A stretch of DNA of 48,509 bases from Bacteroides finegoldii DSM 17565. Its GTDB lineage: Bacteria > Bacteroidota > Bacteroidia > Bacteroidales > Bacteroidaceae. The stretch is from NCBI RefSeq assembly GCF_000156195.1, contig NZ_GG688325.1, forward strand, positions 1 through 48,509, written 5' to 3'. Positions 7,407-16,194 of this stretch are shown piece by piece (the stretch's first letter is position 1; every line of letters begins with the position of its first letter). The translations under genes and the position numbers were made by a program. The notes under the pieces were generated by a model that worked only from the letters and a program-made list of their open reading frames with translations, did not search any database and was not told the DNA's origin.

Positions 7407-9518
7407 TTATTCGTATAGCCTGTTCGATTTTACCTGTTCGGGGGCAATGACAAATACGGCATATCTTCTTCCATTTCTTCCCTTTTTAGACTCAAAATTA
7501 TGCTTGACCATTACTTTGCCAATCTGGATCTTCGCTCCGATGGAATATTGATAACCGGTACGCTCACGGATCAGTTCGGCAATTTCGCTGACAGTGAGGT
7601 ACTGTACCTTTTCAAACCGTTCCGGCTTGCGGATATGGGTGAGTACCAGTTCCTCTTCCGGTGAATGGAAAATGAAATCTTCATTATTCTTTTCGATCCG
7701 GTTGTTGTCCTCCTGCGTGAACCAATATTGATAACCCGGAGTGTTGAGCAAATGCTTTATCTGCGCATACAGTTGAGTATAATTGATTTTGATAAACTCG
7801 ATGGAATCGGCATGGAAACAAAGGAAGCGGCGGTTGCCTGTCGTGTCGTGAAGAATCTCCTGATAGTTGCACGTTCCGGCAAAGGAGGCGGTGTGTGGGA
7901 AGTTCTGCGAGCGGCGTGCGTACGGGAGACGGATACTGATTACTTTACGGGTCACCAAATCCTTGAATGTATTCAGATCGCGCCCGCTCATTCCTTCGAA
8001 TTCGTCAAGGTTGATAAGCATTGATTGCGCTATTTTGGCCAAATCGTCTTTACTGTTCGGATTGATAAGGCCGGTAGAAAGATAAGTGCGCAGTTCGGGC
8101 GGAAGCAGGTTGTTGATAAAGGTTGTCTTGCCGATATTCTGCACCTCGCTGCATAGCAAAAGCACGGTGTGGTTGACGACATCGTCTTGGGTGGCGGCAG
8201 CACACATCCCTACCAGATAACGCTCCAGGCACTCCGTCCAGAAACTTTGGTGGTTGGTACGGACACTGTCCGCCAGAATACGGATATAATCTGTCCCGTC
8301 CCATTCGGGAAGTTCCTTAAAATACTCGCGGATAGGGTGGTAGCTGCTACTGAAATCGGAGTAAATCAGATTCTGAATCATCTTCACGTTGCAGGCATAG
8401 CCCAGCTCATTCATCTCCATCCAAATGCTGTTCTCCATCCTGTCATCAAGAATGCGGAAAGGATCCGGCTGCTCTGTTTCGGAAACCCTCCGGCGATATT
8501 CCATGATGTGAAGCAACTCGTTATAGCGCGTCTCATAACACTCGCTGATATGCTGTTCTATTTGCAGCATTCGTTTTTGGGTACTGTTCAGCTTGTTCGT
8601 ATTGAACTCCTCCGTATGTGCATAAGCACTGGCAATCAGCGAATCCGTTTCCTCCGTCGGGAGGTCGGTAAACAGGCTCTTTATGAAAGCTGCCGCTTCC
8701 TGTTCGGGAATGCCGTGACGGTTGTATTTGCACGCCAGATGATGCAGGTAATTGTTGCGGTTTCCTTCGGTGTATTTTTCCGACTTGTTGTGATAGTAGT
8801 TCAGAGTCACCATTAATGAAGCGTGTGAGGAATGATAGTTGAGCGCGGTCTCTTCACTGACCGGATTGTTGTCCGTTTCCTGCTTTTTCCTTCCGGGTGT
8901 TTTCTTCTTCTTTTGCGTTTTATAGAACAGAGGGGGCTGTTCCACGATGAAGGGAGTGGCGTCACGATTGAAATAGATGCCCGGATCGTATGACAACAGA
9001 CAGGTACGCCCCACATCCTGACCGGAGGTGTCAATCTCGGTCTGGCAAAGTTGGGAGTAAAAAGAAGCGACCTTATTGTAGGCTGCATTGTGGAAATCTT
9101 CTATTTCCTGAATGGTGTCGGGCAATGTCCCGTCCGGCCGTTGTGTGTGCGCTATGATTTTCAGTCCCATACCTTTGGGGCTGATAAAGGCGATTCGGGT
9201 GTAGCTGCACGCTCTCACCGTTTGCAGGATACGCGCTAACTCTTCTTTACTCAAATGGTCTATATCTATCACGATATATCCCAGATATTTGACAAGGGTC
9301 GCATTGGAACGGCCACCCCGATAATTGGCGGAGAATGTGACGGAAGGCAGTTTCTTCTTCTCTTCGTTTGCAGCTTTCTCTCCCTGCTCCAGGAAGATGC
9401 GTCGTACGCTTTCTACTGTGTTACGATACTTTGGACTACCGATGGCAGATACGATTTCTTCTTCGGTCATTTCTGCTATGATGCGATAGAAGTCAAGAAA
9501 AATGTTGAATTGATTCAT
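7407..9518 (-). CDS. VirE-type primase/ATPase (BT4734-like N-terminal domain)
   Basis: A 703-aa two-part protein. The N-terminus (about 40-190) matches the BT4734-like archaeo-eukaryotic primase-type domain, with the acidic motif YIVIDIDHLS. The C-terminal half is the virulence-associated-E ATPase: a P-loop in SEVQNIGKTTFINNLLP and an acidic Walker B in SMLINLDEFEGM. Relatives are phage and plasmid primase-helicases. In Bacteroides, copies repeatedly sit beside DUF4248, an HU-like protein and an amidase, as here. The biological role of the module is not established. DUF4248 lies 89 bp upstream on the same strand. Confidence 0.85.
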   Translation of the reverse strand: MNQFNIFLDFYRIIAEMTEEEIVSAIGSPKYRNTVESVRRIFLEQGEKAANEEKKKLPSVTFSANYRGGRSNATLVKYLGYIVIDIDHLSKEELARILQTVRACSYTRIAFISPKGMGLKIIAHTQRPDGTLPDTIQEIEDFHNAAYNKVASFYSQLCQTEIDTSGQDVGRTCLLSYDPGIYFNRDATPFIVEQPPLFYKTQKKKKTPGRKKQETDNNPVSEETALNYHSSHASLMVTLNYYHNKSEKYTEGNRNNYLHHLACKYNRHGIPEQEAAAFIKSLFTDLPTEETDSLIASAYAHTEEFNTNKLNSTQKRMLQIEQHISECYETRYNELLHIMEYRRRVSETEQPDPFRILDDRMENSIWMEMNELGYACNVKMIQNLIYSDFSSSYHPIREYFKELPEWDGTDYIRILADSVRTNHQSFWTECLERYLVGMCAAATQDDVVNHTVLLLCSEVQNIGKTTFINNLLPPELRTYLSTGLINPNSKDDLAKIAQSMLINLDEFEGMSGRDLNTFKDLVTRKVISIRLPYARRSQNFPHTASFAGTCNYQEILHDTTGNRRFLCFHADSIEFIKINYTQLYAQIKHLLNTPGYQYWFTQEDNNRIEKNNEDFIFHSPEEELVLTHIRKPERFEKVQYLTVSEIAELIRERTGYQYSIGAKIQIGKVMVKHNFESKKGRNGRRYAVFVIAPEQVKSNRLYE

Positions 9519-9607
9519 TTCTTTAGTTTACTTTTTTAGTCGGCTGCGAAATAACTCTTTTGCAGCGAGATGTAACGAAACTTTCGGGAAAATAGTGAAA
9601 AGTTCTT

Positions 9608-9838
9608 TCAGGGCTCTCCCAGATATTGCACGATGGTAGCCACCTGTTTGGGAGAGAGCAGGCGGTTGCGTGCACGGTAACCCTCCGCTTCCAGTTCGTG
9701 TAGGAGAGGGAGGTTGAAGAGAATCCATCTCCGGAGAATTTGTAAAGCAACTTTGATGCATACGGTAGGGTTGTAAAGATGTGCCAGCTCTGCTTTCGTA
9801 TAGGTGCGGATGATGAAGAGGTTTTCTTTGTTATTCAT
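9608..9838 (-). CDS. DUF4248 small protein
   Basis: A 76-aa protein (start NNKENLFIIRTYTKAEL, then LAHLYNP ... LLSPKQVATIVQYLGEP) that matches the DUF4248 pattern, common in Bacteroides immediately upstream of VirE-type genes. The helical make-up with a PKQV-type segment suggests a small DNA-binding or adaptor protein. No function is known. It probably forms an operon with the VirE-type gene downstream. Confidence 0.75.
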   Translation of the reverse strand: MNNKENLFIIRTYTKAELAHLYNPTVCIKVALQILRRWILFNLPLLHELEAEGYRARNRLLSPKQVATIVQYLGEP

Positions 9839-9919
9839 AACTGATTGTTCTTGTTGTATGCTATAAAGTTACTGAAAATAAACGGTTTGAGAAAGGAATA
9901 ACTTCACTTTTATTCATTG

Positions 9920-9959
9920 GAAATCAAGAAACTTCATTCGAGATCAAGAAACTTCGTTG
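9920..9959. repeat. Two tandem 20-bp direct repeats upstream of the HU-like gene
   Basis: Units at 9920-9939 and 9940-9959 share 17 of 20 bases; the invariant core is ATCAAGAAACTTC. They lie 27 bp upstream of the -7 box of the HU-like gene and in the gap between divergent genes, the usual place for an operator. Confidence 0.6.
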
Positions 9960-9985
9960 GGGAACAGGGAGTGTGGAAGAGGTTG

Positions 9986-9993
9986 TATCTTTG
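9986..9993 (+). promoter_or_regulatory. -7 box of the HU-like gene
   Basis: TATCTTTG, 59 bp upstream of the ATG at 10053. The best TTG upstream is at 25-bp spacing, longer than usual, so activation through the repeats at 9920-9959 is possible. Confidence 0.5.
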
Positions 9994-10052
9994 TGTCGTT
10001 AACAAGAAGGAAATGCATTTCTAATGTACAAAAACTTTAAAATTATTTTAGT

Positions 10053-10595
10053 ATGGCAATGACAGTTTCTTATTCAGTAGTGCCGCGTAAGAATCCTGCA
10101 AAAAAGGATGAACCGGCTAAGTATTATGCCCAAGCGCAATCAGCGGGCGAGTTGGATTTTGAAGAGTTGTGTGAGGCGATCACCAGTCGTTCCACCTGTA
10201 CGGAAACGGATGTGCGTGCCTCGATTTCCGGTATTCTTTATGAGGCGAAGCGTTCGTTGAAGGCGGGGCGTATTGTGCGGCTGGGTGATTTGGGTAGTTT
10301 GCAGATCGGGTTGACCAGTGAGGGAGCAGAGTCGGTTAAGGAGTTCGCCACTTCGATGATCAAGGGAGCGCATATCATTTTCCGTCCGGGAAAACAGTTG
10401 GCGGAATTGCTGAAGATTCTTAGTTATCAGCAAGTGCGTACACGCGCGGCTGCCCAGTCGGGCGATGGAAGCGATGGCGGCAACGGTGACGGAGGTAGTG
10501 GCAACGGTGACGGAGGTAGTGGTGATAAAGGTGACGGTGGGTCCGGTGATGGCGGATCGGACAACAACGGAGAAGCTCCGGATCCGGCTGAATAA
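10053..10595 (+). CDS. HU-like DNA-binding protein with Gly/Asp-rich tail
   Basis: A 180-aa protein. Residues 1-~130 match the HU-like family common in Bacteroides: YSVVPRKNPAK at the N-terminus, the dimerisation helices, and an arm region around FRPGKQLAELLK. The tail (about 137-180) is a low-complexity acidic repeat of G, D, S and N. At DNA level it contains a perfect tandem 21-bp repeat (10479-10499 and 10500-10520). The first domain should bind DNA; the tail is unusual for nucleoid proteins and may be length-variable. The gene heads a plus-strand operon with a 55-aa protein and an amidase. Confidence 0.85.
   Translation: MAMTVSYSVVPRKNPAKKDEPAKYYAQAQSAGELDFEELCEAITSRSTCTETDVRASISGILYEAKRSLKAGRIVRLGDLGSLQIGLTSEGAESVKEFATSMIKGAHIIFRPGKQLAELLKILSYQQVRTRAAAQSGDGSDGGNGDGGSGNGDGGSGDKGDGGSGDGGSDNNGEAPDPAE
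10479..10541 (+). repeat. 21-bp tandem repeats in the HU-like tail
   Basis: Two perfect 21-bp units (10479-10499, 10500-10520) are followed by a degenerate third (10521-10541). Each encodes seven residues of the G/N/G/D/G/G/S type. Slipped-strand length change here would stay in frame. Confidence 0.7.
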
Positions 10596-10622
10596 TAGTA
10601 CTAACATTAATTTGGTAAAAAT

Positions 10623-10790
10623 ATGAAAGAGATCGTAAGTAAAATCCTGGAGGTGATTATGTGCCTCATTCCTTTCTTCGGAAAGGGAAAACGTGAAAGA
10701 GTAGTGAGGGAAGTGCGTTATAATGCTACGCACAAGGAGGTGTGCAACGTGAAAACAACGGAAAGGGCGAAGGAAGATGAGAAAGATTAG
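10623..10790 (+). CDS. Small 55-aa protein between the HU-like and amidase genes
   Basis: The reading frame ATG 10623 to TAG 10790 encodes 55 aa: a hydrophobic N-terminal helix (IVSKILEVIMCLIPFFG) followed by a charged, lysine-rich tail. Many Bacteroides HU/amidase loci have a short hydrophobic protein (annotated as smalltalk protein) in this exact position; this one sits in that place but is longer. It overlaps the amidase start by 14 bp, which supports translational coupling. A membrane-disrupting, holin-like role is a guess. Confidence 0.6.
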   Translation: MKEIVSKILEVIMCLIPFFGKGKRERVVREVRYNATHKEVCNVKTTERAKEDEKD

Positions 10791-11223
10791 TCTGATTGTC
10801 ATTCATTGTTCCGCCACCCGTGCCGACCGTGATTTTACGGCAAAGGATGTGGATACGGCTCACCGTTTCAGGGGATTCTCGTGCTGGGGGTATCACTATT
10901 ACGTGCGTAAGTCGGGGCAGATAGAACCGATGCGGGACGAGGATATGGTAGGTGCTCATGCGCGTGGCTACAACTCGATCAGTTTGGGTGTGTGCTTTGA
11001 AGGCGGATTGGACGCGAACGGGAAACCGGCAGATACACGCACCCCACGTCAGAAAGAGGCTTTGCATCGCTTGGTGAGAGAGTTGTTACAGCGTTATCCT
11101 GAAGCGAAAGTTGTGGGACACCGGGATCTGAGTCCTGATACGAATTATAACGGAATCGTGGACCCGTGGGAACGGATCAAAGAATGCCCCTGTTTCGAGG
11201 TGATTGAAGAATTTGAGAGTTGA
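10777..11223 (+). CDS. N-acetylmuramoyl-L-alanine amidase (T7-lysozyme/PGRP type)
   Basis: A 148-aa single-domain Amidase_2 protein without a signal peptide. Zinc ligands fit H10 (LIVIHCSATR), H115 (VVGHRDLSPD) and a Cys near 137 (KECPCF), as in T7 lysozyme. It should cleave the lactyl-L-alanine bond of peptidoglycan. Lack of a secretion signal means it needs lysis, or the small hydrophobic protein encoded just upstream, to reach its substrate, which suggests phage ancestry. It is convergent with pflA across a repeat-rich gap. Confidence 0.9.
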   Translation: MRKISLIVIHCSATRADRDFTAKDVDTAHRFRGFSCWGYHYYVRKSGQIEPMRDEDMVGAHARGYNSISLGVCFEGGLDANGKPADTRTPRQKEALHRLVRELLQRYPEAKVVGHRDLSPDTNYNGIVDPWERIKECPCFEVIEEFES

Positions 11224-11300
11224 GAATGGAGAGTTGAGAGTTGGCTGCGCACTGTTATACTGCATGGTTAACTCTCAATTCTCAACTCTCAATTCTCAAC
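11215..11300. repeat. Inverted GAGAGTTGAGA-type repeats between amidase and pflA
   Basis: Iterated GAGAGTTGAGA/GAGTTGAGAAT units at 11215-11242 face complementary units at 11270-11300. They form a long imperfect hairpin between convergent genes and overlap the last codons of the amidase. A bidirectional terminator or an intergenic repeat family is likely. Confidence 0.6.
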
Positions 11301-11308
11301 TTCTTCAA

Positions 11309-12037
11309 CTAATTGACCACCACAGTAGTGAAATATTCTTTAAATACCTCCGCGGCTTTTTCAAGTTGTTCGGGGGTATTTTCTTTTACGTCTTTCAGCT
11401 TGTATTCCTGCTCCATCGCTTCATACTTATGTACGCCTAATGTATGATAAGGCAGGATTTCCACTCGTTGCACCATCTTATATTTTCCCAGAGCCTCTCC
11501 TAAACGGCGGATATCTTCTTCGAAATCGCTGTAGCCGGGCACTAATACATAACGCAGCCAGAAAGGTTTCTCGTTTTCTTCCAGCCATGCTGCCGTGCGG
11601 ATGGTTTGCTCGTTACTTCTTCCGGTCAGTGCCTGATGGCGTGCCGGATTGAACTCTTTAATATCCAGCAATACAAGATCCGTCAGTTTGAAAAGTTCTT
11701 CTACTTCTTCGTTCCAGATACCGCCGTTGCTGTCTATGCATACATGCATTCCCTTTTCTTTCAGTTCACGCACTAAAGGGACTAGTGCTTTGGCTTGAAA
11801 CGTAGGTTCTCCTCCGGAGAAAGTGACTCCTCCGCGTTTCCCGAAAAAAGGACGTTGGCTCATAGCCATGCGGACGATTTCTTCCGGTGGAGTAGGTGTG
11901 CCTCCTTTCCCGGCTATTGTGTCAGGGTTGGCGCAATACAGGCAGCGGAAATTGCATCCTTGAAGAAAAACGACGAGCCGTAAGCCCGGCCCGTCGAATG
12001 TTCCCATACTTTCGTATGAATGTACGTTTATCGTCAT
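11309..12037 (-). CDS. pflA: Pyruvate formate-lyase activating enzyme
   Basis: A 242-aa radical-SAM protein. The iron-sulfur cluster motif CxxxCxxC is at C28, C32 and C35 (GCNFRCLYCANPD), and the SAM-binding segment TFSGGEPTFQ follows. It generates the glycyl radical on PflB under anaerobic conditions. It lies directly downstream of pflB on the same strand (15-bp gap), so they form one operon. Length and motifs are normal. Confidence 0.95.
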   Translation of the reverse strand: MTINVHSYESMGTFDGPGLRLVVFLQGCNFRCLYCANPDTIAGKGGTPTPPEEIVRMAMSQRPFFGKRGGVTFSGGEPTFQAKALVPLVRELKEKGMHVCIDSNGGIWNEEVEELFKLTDLVLLDIKEFNPARHQALTGRSNEQTIRTAAWLEENEKPFWLRYVLVPGYSDFEEDIRRLGEALGKYKMVQRVEILPYHTLGVHKYEAMEQEYKLKDVKENTPEQLEKAAEVFKEYFTTVVVN

Positions 12038-12052
12038 ATTGAGTAGATCTGA

Positions 12053-14281
12053 TTACATTCGTTCGTGGAAGCTACGGCTGATAACCTCCAATTGGTGTTC
12101 GCGGCTCAACTTCACGAAGTTTACGGCATAACCGGAAACGCGGATGGTAAGCTGCGGGTATTTTTCCGGATGTTCCATCGCATCATAAAGCATTTCACGG
12201 TTCAGAACATTCACGTTCAGGTGGTGAGCGCCTTTGGTGAAGTAACCATCCATCATTGTTACCAGATTTTCGATACGGTCTTCTTCAGTGGCTCCCAATG
12301 ATTTCGGAACAATGGAGAACGTGTTGCTGATACCGTCTTGAGAGTCGCGGTAACGAAGTTTCGCTACGGAACTCAAAGAAGCGATAGCACCGTTCTTGTC
12401 GCGTCCGTGCATCGGGTTGGCTCCCGGAGCAAAAGCGACACCTTTGGCGCGTCCGTCGGGAGTAGCACCTGTTTTCTTGCCATACATCACGTTGGAAGTG
12501 ATGGTGAGCAAAGACAGAGTAGGACGGGCATTCTTGTAAACCGGAAGTTTCTTCAATTCTTCACTGAAGAAATATACCAGGTCGACACCCAGGTGGTCTA
12601 CCTTGTCGTTGTCATTTCCGAAGCAAGGGAACTCACCTTCGATATCGAAACCTTCCGTCAGACCGATGTCATTGCGGCGTGCGGTTACTTTCGCATATTT
12701 GATAGCCGACAGTGAATCGAGCGCGATGGAGAGTCCGGCTACACCGTAAGCGAGGTTGATGCGCGGGTTCGTATCTACAAGCGCCATCTGGGCTTTCTCG
12801 TAGTAATACTTGTCGTGCATATAGTGGATGATGTTCATCGCTTCGTTGTAAACACGTGCGATTTCTGTCAATACCTTCTTGTAGTTGCTCATTACTTCTT
12901 CGAAGTTGAGAACATCACTTGTCAGTACGGGGATGTTTTTCACCATTACCGTACCGGTGTTCTCACAACGTCCGCCGTTGATGGCAAGCAGCAGGGCTTT
13001 CGCCAGGTTGCAGCGTGCACCGAAGAACTGGATCTGCTTTCCGATTTCCTGGTAAGACACGCAGCAGGCGATTCCGTAGTCGTCAGACTGGCGCACTTCA
13101 CGCATCAGGTCGTCGTTCTCATACTGGATGGAAGAAGTGTCGATAGAAACTTTAGCACAGAATTCTTTGAACGCTTCCGGCAGTTCCGGGCTCCACAGTA
13201 CAGTCAGGTTCGGTTCCGGTGAAGGACCGAGATTGTACAATGTCTGCAAGAAACGGAAAGAAGTCTTTGTAACCTTCGTGCGTCCGTCGTTGAGACGGCC
13301 TCCCAGAGATTCGGTTACCCAAGTCGGGTCGCCGGCAAAGATATCGTTGTAGGATTGCATACGCAGGTGGCGTACCATACGCAGTTTGATGACAAACTGG
13401 TCGATCAGCTCCTGTGCGAAAGACTCGGTGATGGTTCCTTTGCTCAATTCATATTCCATGTAGATATCGAGGAAAGAAGAAACATTACCCAATGACATGG
13501 CTGCTCCGTCTTGTTCTTTCACGGCAGCCAGATAAGCCATGTACACCCATTGTACGGCTTCCTGTGCGGTATAGGCGGGACGGCTCAAGTCGAGACCGTA
13601 GTATTCGCCCAGCACCTTCATATCCTTCAATGCCTTGATCTGTTCCGCTACTTCTTCGCGCAGACGGATGCGGGATTCGGTCATCGGGCCGGTCAGGTTG
13701 CGGAGGTCTTCTTTCTTGGCCTCTATCAGTCGGTCGATACCGTAAAGAGCCATACGGCGGTAGTCACCGATGATACGTCCGCGCGCATAGTTGTCGGGCA
13801 GTCCGGTGAGGAATCCCAATGAGCGGAACGAACGGATTTCTTCTGTATATACGTCGAATACTCCGTCATTGTGCGTCTTACGGTAATGAGTGAAAATATC
13901 TTTTACGCGGTCGTCCACTTCGACACCGTTTTCGTGACACGCCTTGCTTACTACGTTGATACCCCCGAAAGGTTTGATGGCACGCTTCAGCAGTTCGTCT
14001 GTCTGCAGACCGACGATCAGTTCGTTTTCCTTGTCGATATATCCCGCTTTGTGGGAAGTGATGGTAGATACGGTAACATTATCCAGTGCGCGGACACCGT
14101 TGTTTGCTCTCTCTTCAGCCAATGCTTCGAGGCAGCGGTTCCATACAGCTTTTGTGCGTTCGGTAGGTCCTTCGAGGAAAGATGCATCTCCGTAGTACGG
14201 AGTGATATTATGACTTACGAAATCTCTTACGTTGATTTCGCTGCTCCAAAGACCGTCTTTAAAGATCTTATTTAATTCCAT
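12053..14281 (-). CDS. pflB: Formate C-acetyltransferase (pyruvate formate-lyase)
   Basis: A 742-aa glycyl-radical enzyme converting pyruvate and CoA to acetyl-CoA and formate in anaerobic fermentation. The catalytic cysteine pair is C406-C407 (YGIACCVSY) and the radical-bearing glycine is G717 in RVSGYAVNF, 26 residues from the C-terminus. Length is typical of the family. It is followed by pflA. A Bacteroides -7 box (TAACTTTG, 14335-14328) precedes it. Confidence 0.97.
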   Translation of the reverse strand: MELNKIFKDGLWSSEINVRDFVSHNITPYYGDASFLEGPTERTKAVWNRCLEALAEERANNGVRALDNVTVSTITSHKAGYIDKENELIVGLQTDELLKRAIKPFGGINVVSKACHENGVEVDDRVKDIFTHYRKTHNDGVFDVYTEEIRSFRSLGFLTGLPDNYARGRIIGDYRRMALYGIDRLIEAKKEDLRNLTGPMTESRIRLREEVAEQIKALKDMKVLGEYYGLDLSRPAYTAQEAVQWVYMAYLAAVKEQDGAAMSLGNVSSFLDIYMEYELSKGTITESFAQELIDQFVIKLRMVRHLRMQSYNDIFAGDPTWVTESLGGRLNDGRTKVTKTSFRFLQTLYNLGPSPEPNLTVLWSPELPEAFKEFCAKVSIDTSSIQYENDDLMREVRQSDDYGIACCVSYQEIGKQIQFFGARCNLAKALLLAINGGRCENTGTVMVKNIPVLTSDVLNFEEVMSNYKKVLTEIARVYNEAMNIIHYMHDKYYYEKAQMALVDTNPRINLAYGVAGLSIALDSLSAIKYAKVTARRNDIGLTEGFDIEGEFPCFGNDNDKVDHLGVDLVYFFSEELKKLPVYKNARPTLSLLTITSNVMYGKKTGATPDGRAKGVAFAPGANPMHGRDKNGAIASLSSVAKLRYRDSQDGISNTFSIVPKSLGATEEDRIENLVTMMDGYFTKGAHHLNVNVLNREMLYDAMEHPEKYPQLTIRVSGYAVNFVKLSREHQLEVISRSFHERM

Positions 14282-14327
14282 AAATGATAAAATTAGAGGT
14301 TGTAGTTATCCTTTTCTTTAGAGCGCA

Positions 14328-14335
14328 CAAAGTTA
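14328..14335 (-). promoter_or_regulatory. -7 box of pflB-pflA
   Basis: TAACTTTG on the minus strand, 46 bp from the pflB ATG. No clear -33 box is seen. Confidence 0.45.
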
Positions 14336-14451
14336 CAATCATTTTTCATATAATCAGCATAAATATACTCTGATTTTATGCTGTCCAACATAAAATACCT
14401 ATAAATTGCTATCTTTTAGAAATAGATGGCTGATTTTTTTTAGAGAAACTC

Positions 14452-14481
14452 TTGCATATTTGAAATATCTTCGTACCTTTG
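14452..14481 (+). promoter_or_regulatory. Promoter of tRNA-Ser
   Basis: TTGC (14452-14455) and, after 18 bp, the -7 box TACCTTTG (14474-14481), about 40 bp upstream of the tRNA. Confidence 0.55.
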
Positions 14482-14521
14482 CACCGCTTTTGACGAAAAG
14501 CACTCCTGATAAAGGAGTTTT

Positions 14522-14606
14522 GGAGAGGTGGCAGAGTGGTCGATTGCGGCGGTCTTGAAAACCGTTGAAGGTAACACTTCCCGGGGTTCGAATCCCTGTC
14601 TCTCCG
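14522..14606 (+). tRNA. tRNA-Ser (UGA)
   Basis: An 85-nt class II tRNA. The acceptor arms are GGAGAGG and TCTCTCC with discriminator G. The anticodon loop CTTGAAA gives anticodon TGA (14556-14558). A long variable arm and the T-loop TTCGAAT with a 5-bp stem are present. CCA is not encoded. The ICE integrase lies immediately downstream, so the 3' end is the likely attachment site. Confidence 0.96.
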
Positions 14607-14607
14607 C
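14580..14607 (+). other. Probable attL core of the ICE (3' end of tRNA-Ser)
   Basis: The T-arm and acceptor end of the tRNA abut the element: integrase, arm-type repeats and a clear change in base composition all begin just to the right. Insertion into tRNA 3' ends that regenerates the tRNA is well known for tyrosine-recombinase elements, including NBU2 of Bacteroides in tRNA-Ser. The second copy would be at attR beyond the window, so the core length is not known. Confidence 0.55.
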
Positions 14608-14646
14608 TGAACGTGCTGGACAGAAATGGTCAGCAAACGGACAAAA

Positions 14647-14678
14647 AGCTACAAATCAATGATTTGTGGCTTTTTTTT
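14647..14678 (+). terminator. Terminator downstream of tRNA-Ser
   Basis: Arms AGCtACAAATCA / TGATTTGTgGCT (12 positions, one G-T) with a single-base centre, followed by eight T. It lies 40 bp past the tRNA, inside the element, so it ends tRNA read-through before the integrase. Confidence 0.75.
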
Positions 14679-14740
14679 ATTGCCCGAAAGTCCTGCTTCC
14701 AAGACTTCAAAAGTACGGTAAAAGACAAAGTTTCGTTACT

Positions 14741-14787
14741 AAATCGTTACCTATTCCCCGCCGGACAAAAACGGTAACGATTTGTCC
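14741..14787. repeat. Integrase arm-type site candidates, left side
   Basis: An 11-bp inverted pair AAATCGTTACC (14741-14751) / GGTAACGATTT (14773-14783), overlapped by GGACAAA (14763-14769) / TTTGTCC (14781-14787). The same GGTAACGATTT word recurs at about 16726, beyond the ORF6N gene. Confidence 0.5.
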
Positions 14788-14853
14788 ATAAATGACCTGA
14801 TAATGACTTGATTAGTCCATAGTCTGCATAACTCGAAAACGAGAGGTAAAAAT

Positions 14854-14861
14854 TAATTTTG
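14854..14861 (+). promoter_or_regulatory. -7 box of the integrase gene
   Basis: TAATTTTG, 19 bp before the ATG at 14881. No convincing -33 element. Confidence 0.4.
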
Positions 14862-14880
14862 CAACTAAAAAAAGTGAGTT

Positions 14881-16110
14881 ATGAAATCGACATTCAAGGT
14901 TCTTTTTTATTTGAAGAAAGGTTCTGAAAAGAAAAACGGCGAGGTTATGATTATGGCACGCATCACCATAGACGGCAAACTTTGCCAGTTCAGTACGAAA
15001 CAGAGCATCCAGCCCGACAACTGGAGCATTACTGCGGGCAAAGCCAAAGGCAGGGATGCCGGGAGGATAAACGCCCTTTTGGACGACATACGTTCTTCCC
15101 TGAATACCATTTACCACGAAATGCAGCGGCGTGACAATTACGTGACCGCCGAGAAAGTGAAAAACGAGTTCTTGGGACACAGCGAGAGCCACGAAACAAT
15201 CCTTTCATTGTTCCAAAAGCACAATGACGATGTGAAGCAGCTTGTAGGCATATCCAAGACGATAGCGACCTACCGCAAGTATGAAGTGACCCGCCGCCAC
15301 CTCGCTGAATTTATCCAAAGCAAGTACAACGTATCGGACATATCCATAAAGGAGATAAGCCCGATGTTCATTACCGATTTTGAGTTGTATTTGCGTACCG
15401 CCTGCAAGTGCGGCTACAACACCACCGCCAAGTTCATGCAGTTCTTCAAGCGTATCATCATCATCGCCCGTAACAACGGCATACTGGTGGGCGACCCTTT
15501 CGCCAGCTACAAAATCCGGCTGGAAAAAGTGGACAGGGGTTATCTGACAGAGGACGAGATTAAAATTATCCTTAAAAAGAAAATGGTTTCCGAACGGCTG
15601 GAACACGTCAGGGACTTGTTCGTCTTTTCCTGTTTCTGCGGTCTGGCATACAGCGATGTCGCCAATTTGCGGCAGGAGAATATCCAAAAGTCTTTTGACG
15701 GCAACCTTTGGATAATCACCAAGCGGGTAAAGACCAACACGGACGTGAATGTCCCCCTGCTGGATATTCCCAAGATGATTTTGAAGAAGTACAAGGGCAA
15801 GTTGCCGGACGGCAAGATACTTCCCGTAATCAGCAATCAGAAGCTAAACGCCTACTTGAAAGAGATTGCCGATATATGCGGTATTAAAAAGAACCTGACA
15901 TTCCACCTTGCCCGGCACACGTTCGCCACGACCACCACGCTGTCAAAGGGCGTACCCATTGAAACGGTGTCCAAGATGCTGGGACACACAAACATAGAAA
16001 CTACGCAAATCTACGCCCGCATCACCAACAGCAAGATAGGCAGCGATATGCAGGGGCTTGACAAGAAGTTTGTCGGCATTGAGAAGATTTACAAGGAAGT
16101 TGCCATGTAA
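14881..16110 (+). CDS. int: ICE tyrosine recombinase (integrase)
   Basis: A 409-aa integrase with an arm-binding N-terminus (about 1-90), a SAM-like core-binding domain (about 105-210) and a C-terminal catalytic domain. Catalytic residues seen are H342 and R345 (HLARHTFAT), H369 (GHTNIETTQ) and the nucleophile Y378, plus a Lys in the strand WIITKRVK. The first catalytic Arg, normally in the TGLR-like box, is replaced by Ala256 in FCGLAYSDVANL; IntDOT also lacks this Arg (it has Ser). Its position next to tRNA-Ser shows it integrates and excises this element. Confidence 0.95.
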   Translation: MKSTFKVLFYLKKGSEKKNGEVMIMARITIDGKLCQFSTKQSIQPDNWSITAGKAKGRDAGRINALLDDIRSSLNTIYHEMQRRDNYVTAEKVKNEFLGHSESHETILSLFQKHNDDVKQLVGISKTIATYRKYEVTRRHLAEFIQSKYNVSDISIKEISPMFITDFELYLRTACKCGYNTTAKFMQFFKRIIIIARNNGILVGDPFASYKIRLEKVDRGYLTEDEIKIILKKKMVSERLEHVRDLFVFSCFCGLAYSDVANLRQENIQKSFDGNLWIITKRVKTNTDVNVPLLDIPKMILKKYKGKLPDGKILPVISNQKLNAYLKEIADICGIKKNLTFHLARHTFATTTTLSKGVPIETVSKMLGHTNIETTQIYARITNSKIGSDMQGLDKKFVGIEKIYKEVAM

Positions 16111-16122
16111 TCTTGATTATAT

Positions 16123-16150
16123 GGAACTGGTCACAATTTGTGACCAGTCC
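16123..16150 (+). terminator. Hairpin after the integrase gene
   Basis: Perfect 11-bp arms ACTGGTCACAA / TTGTGACCAGT around one T (16126-16148), extended by GG/CC. The T-run is poor, so it may be a terminator or an operator in front of the ORF6N gene. Confidence 0.5.
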
Positions 16151-16194
16151 TTACTATTATTCCAACATTGCTAAATCTCCTAAAATATACGATT

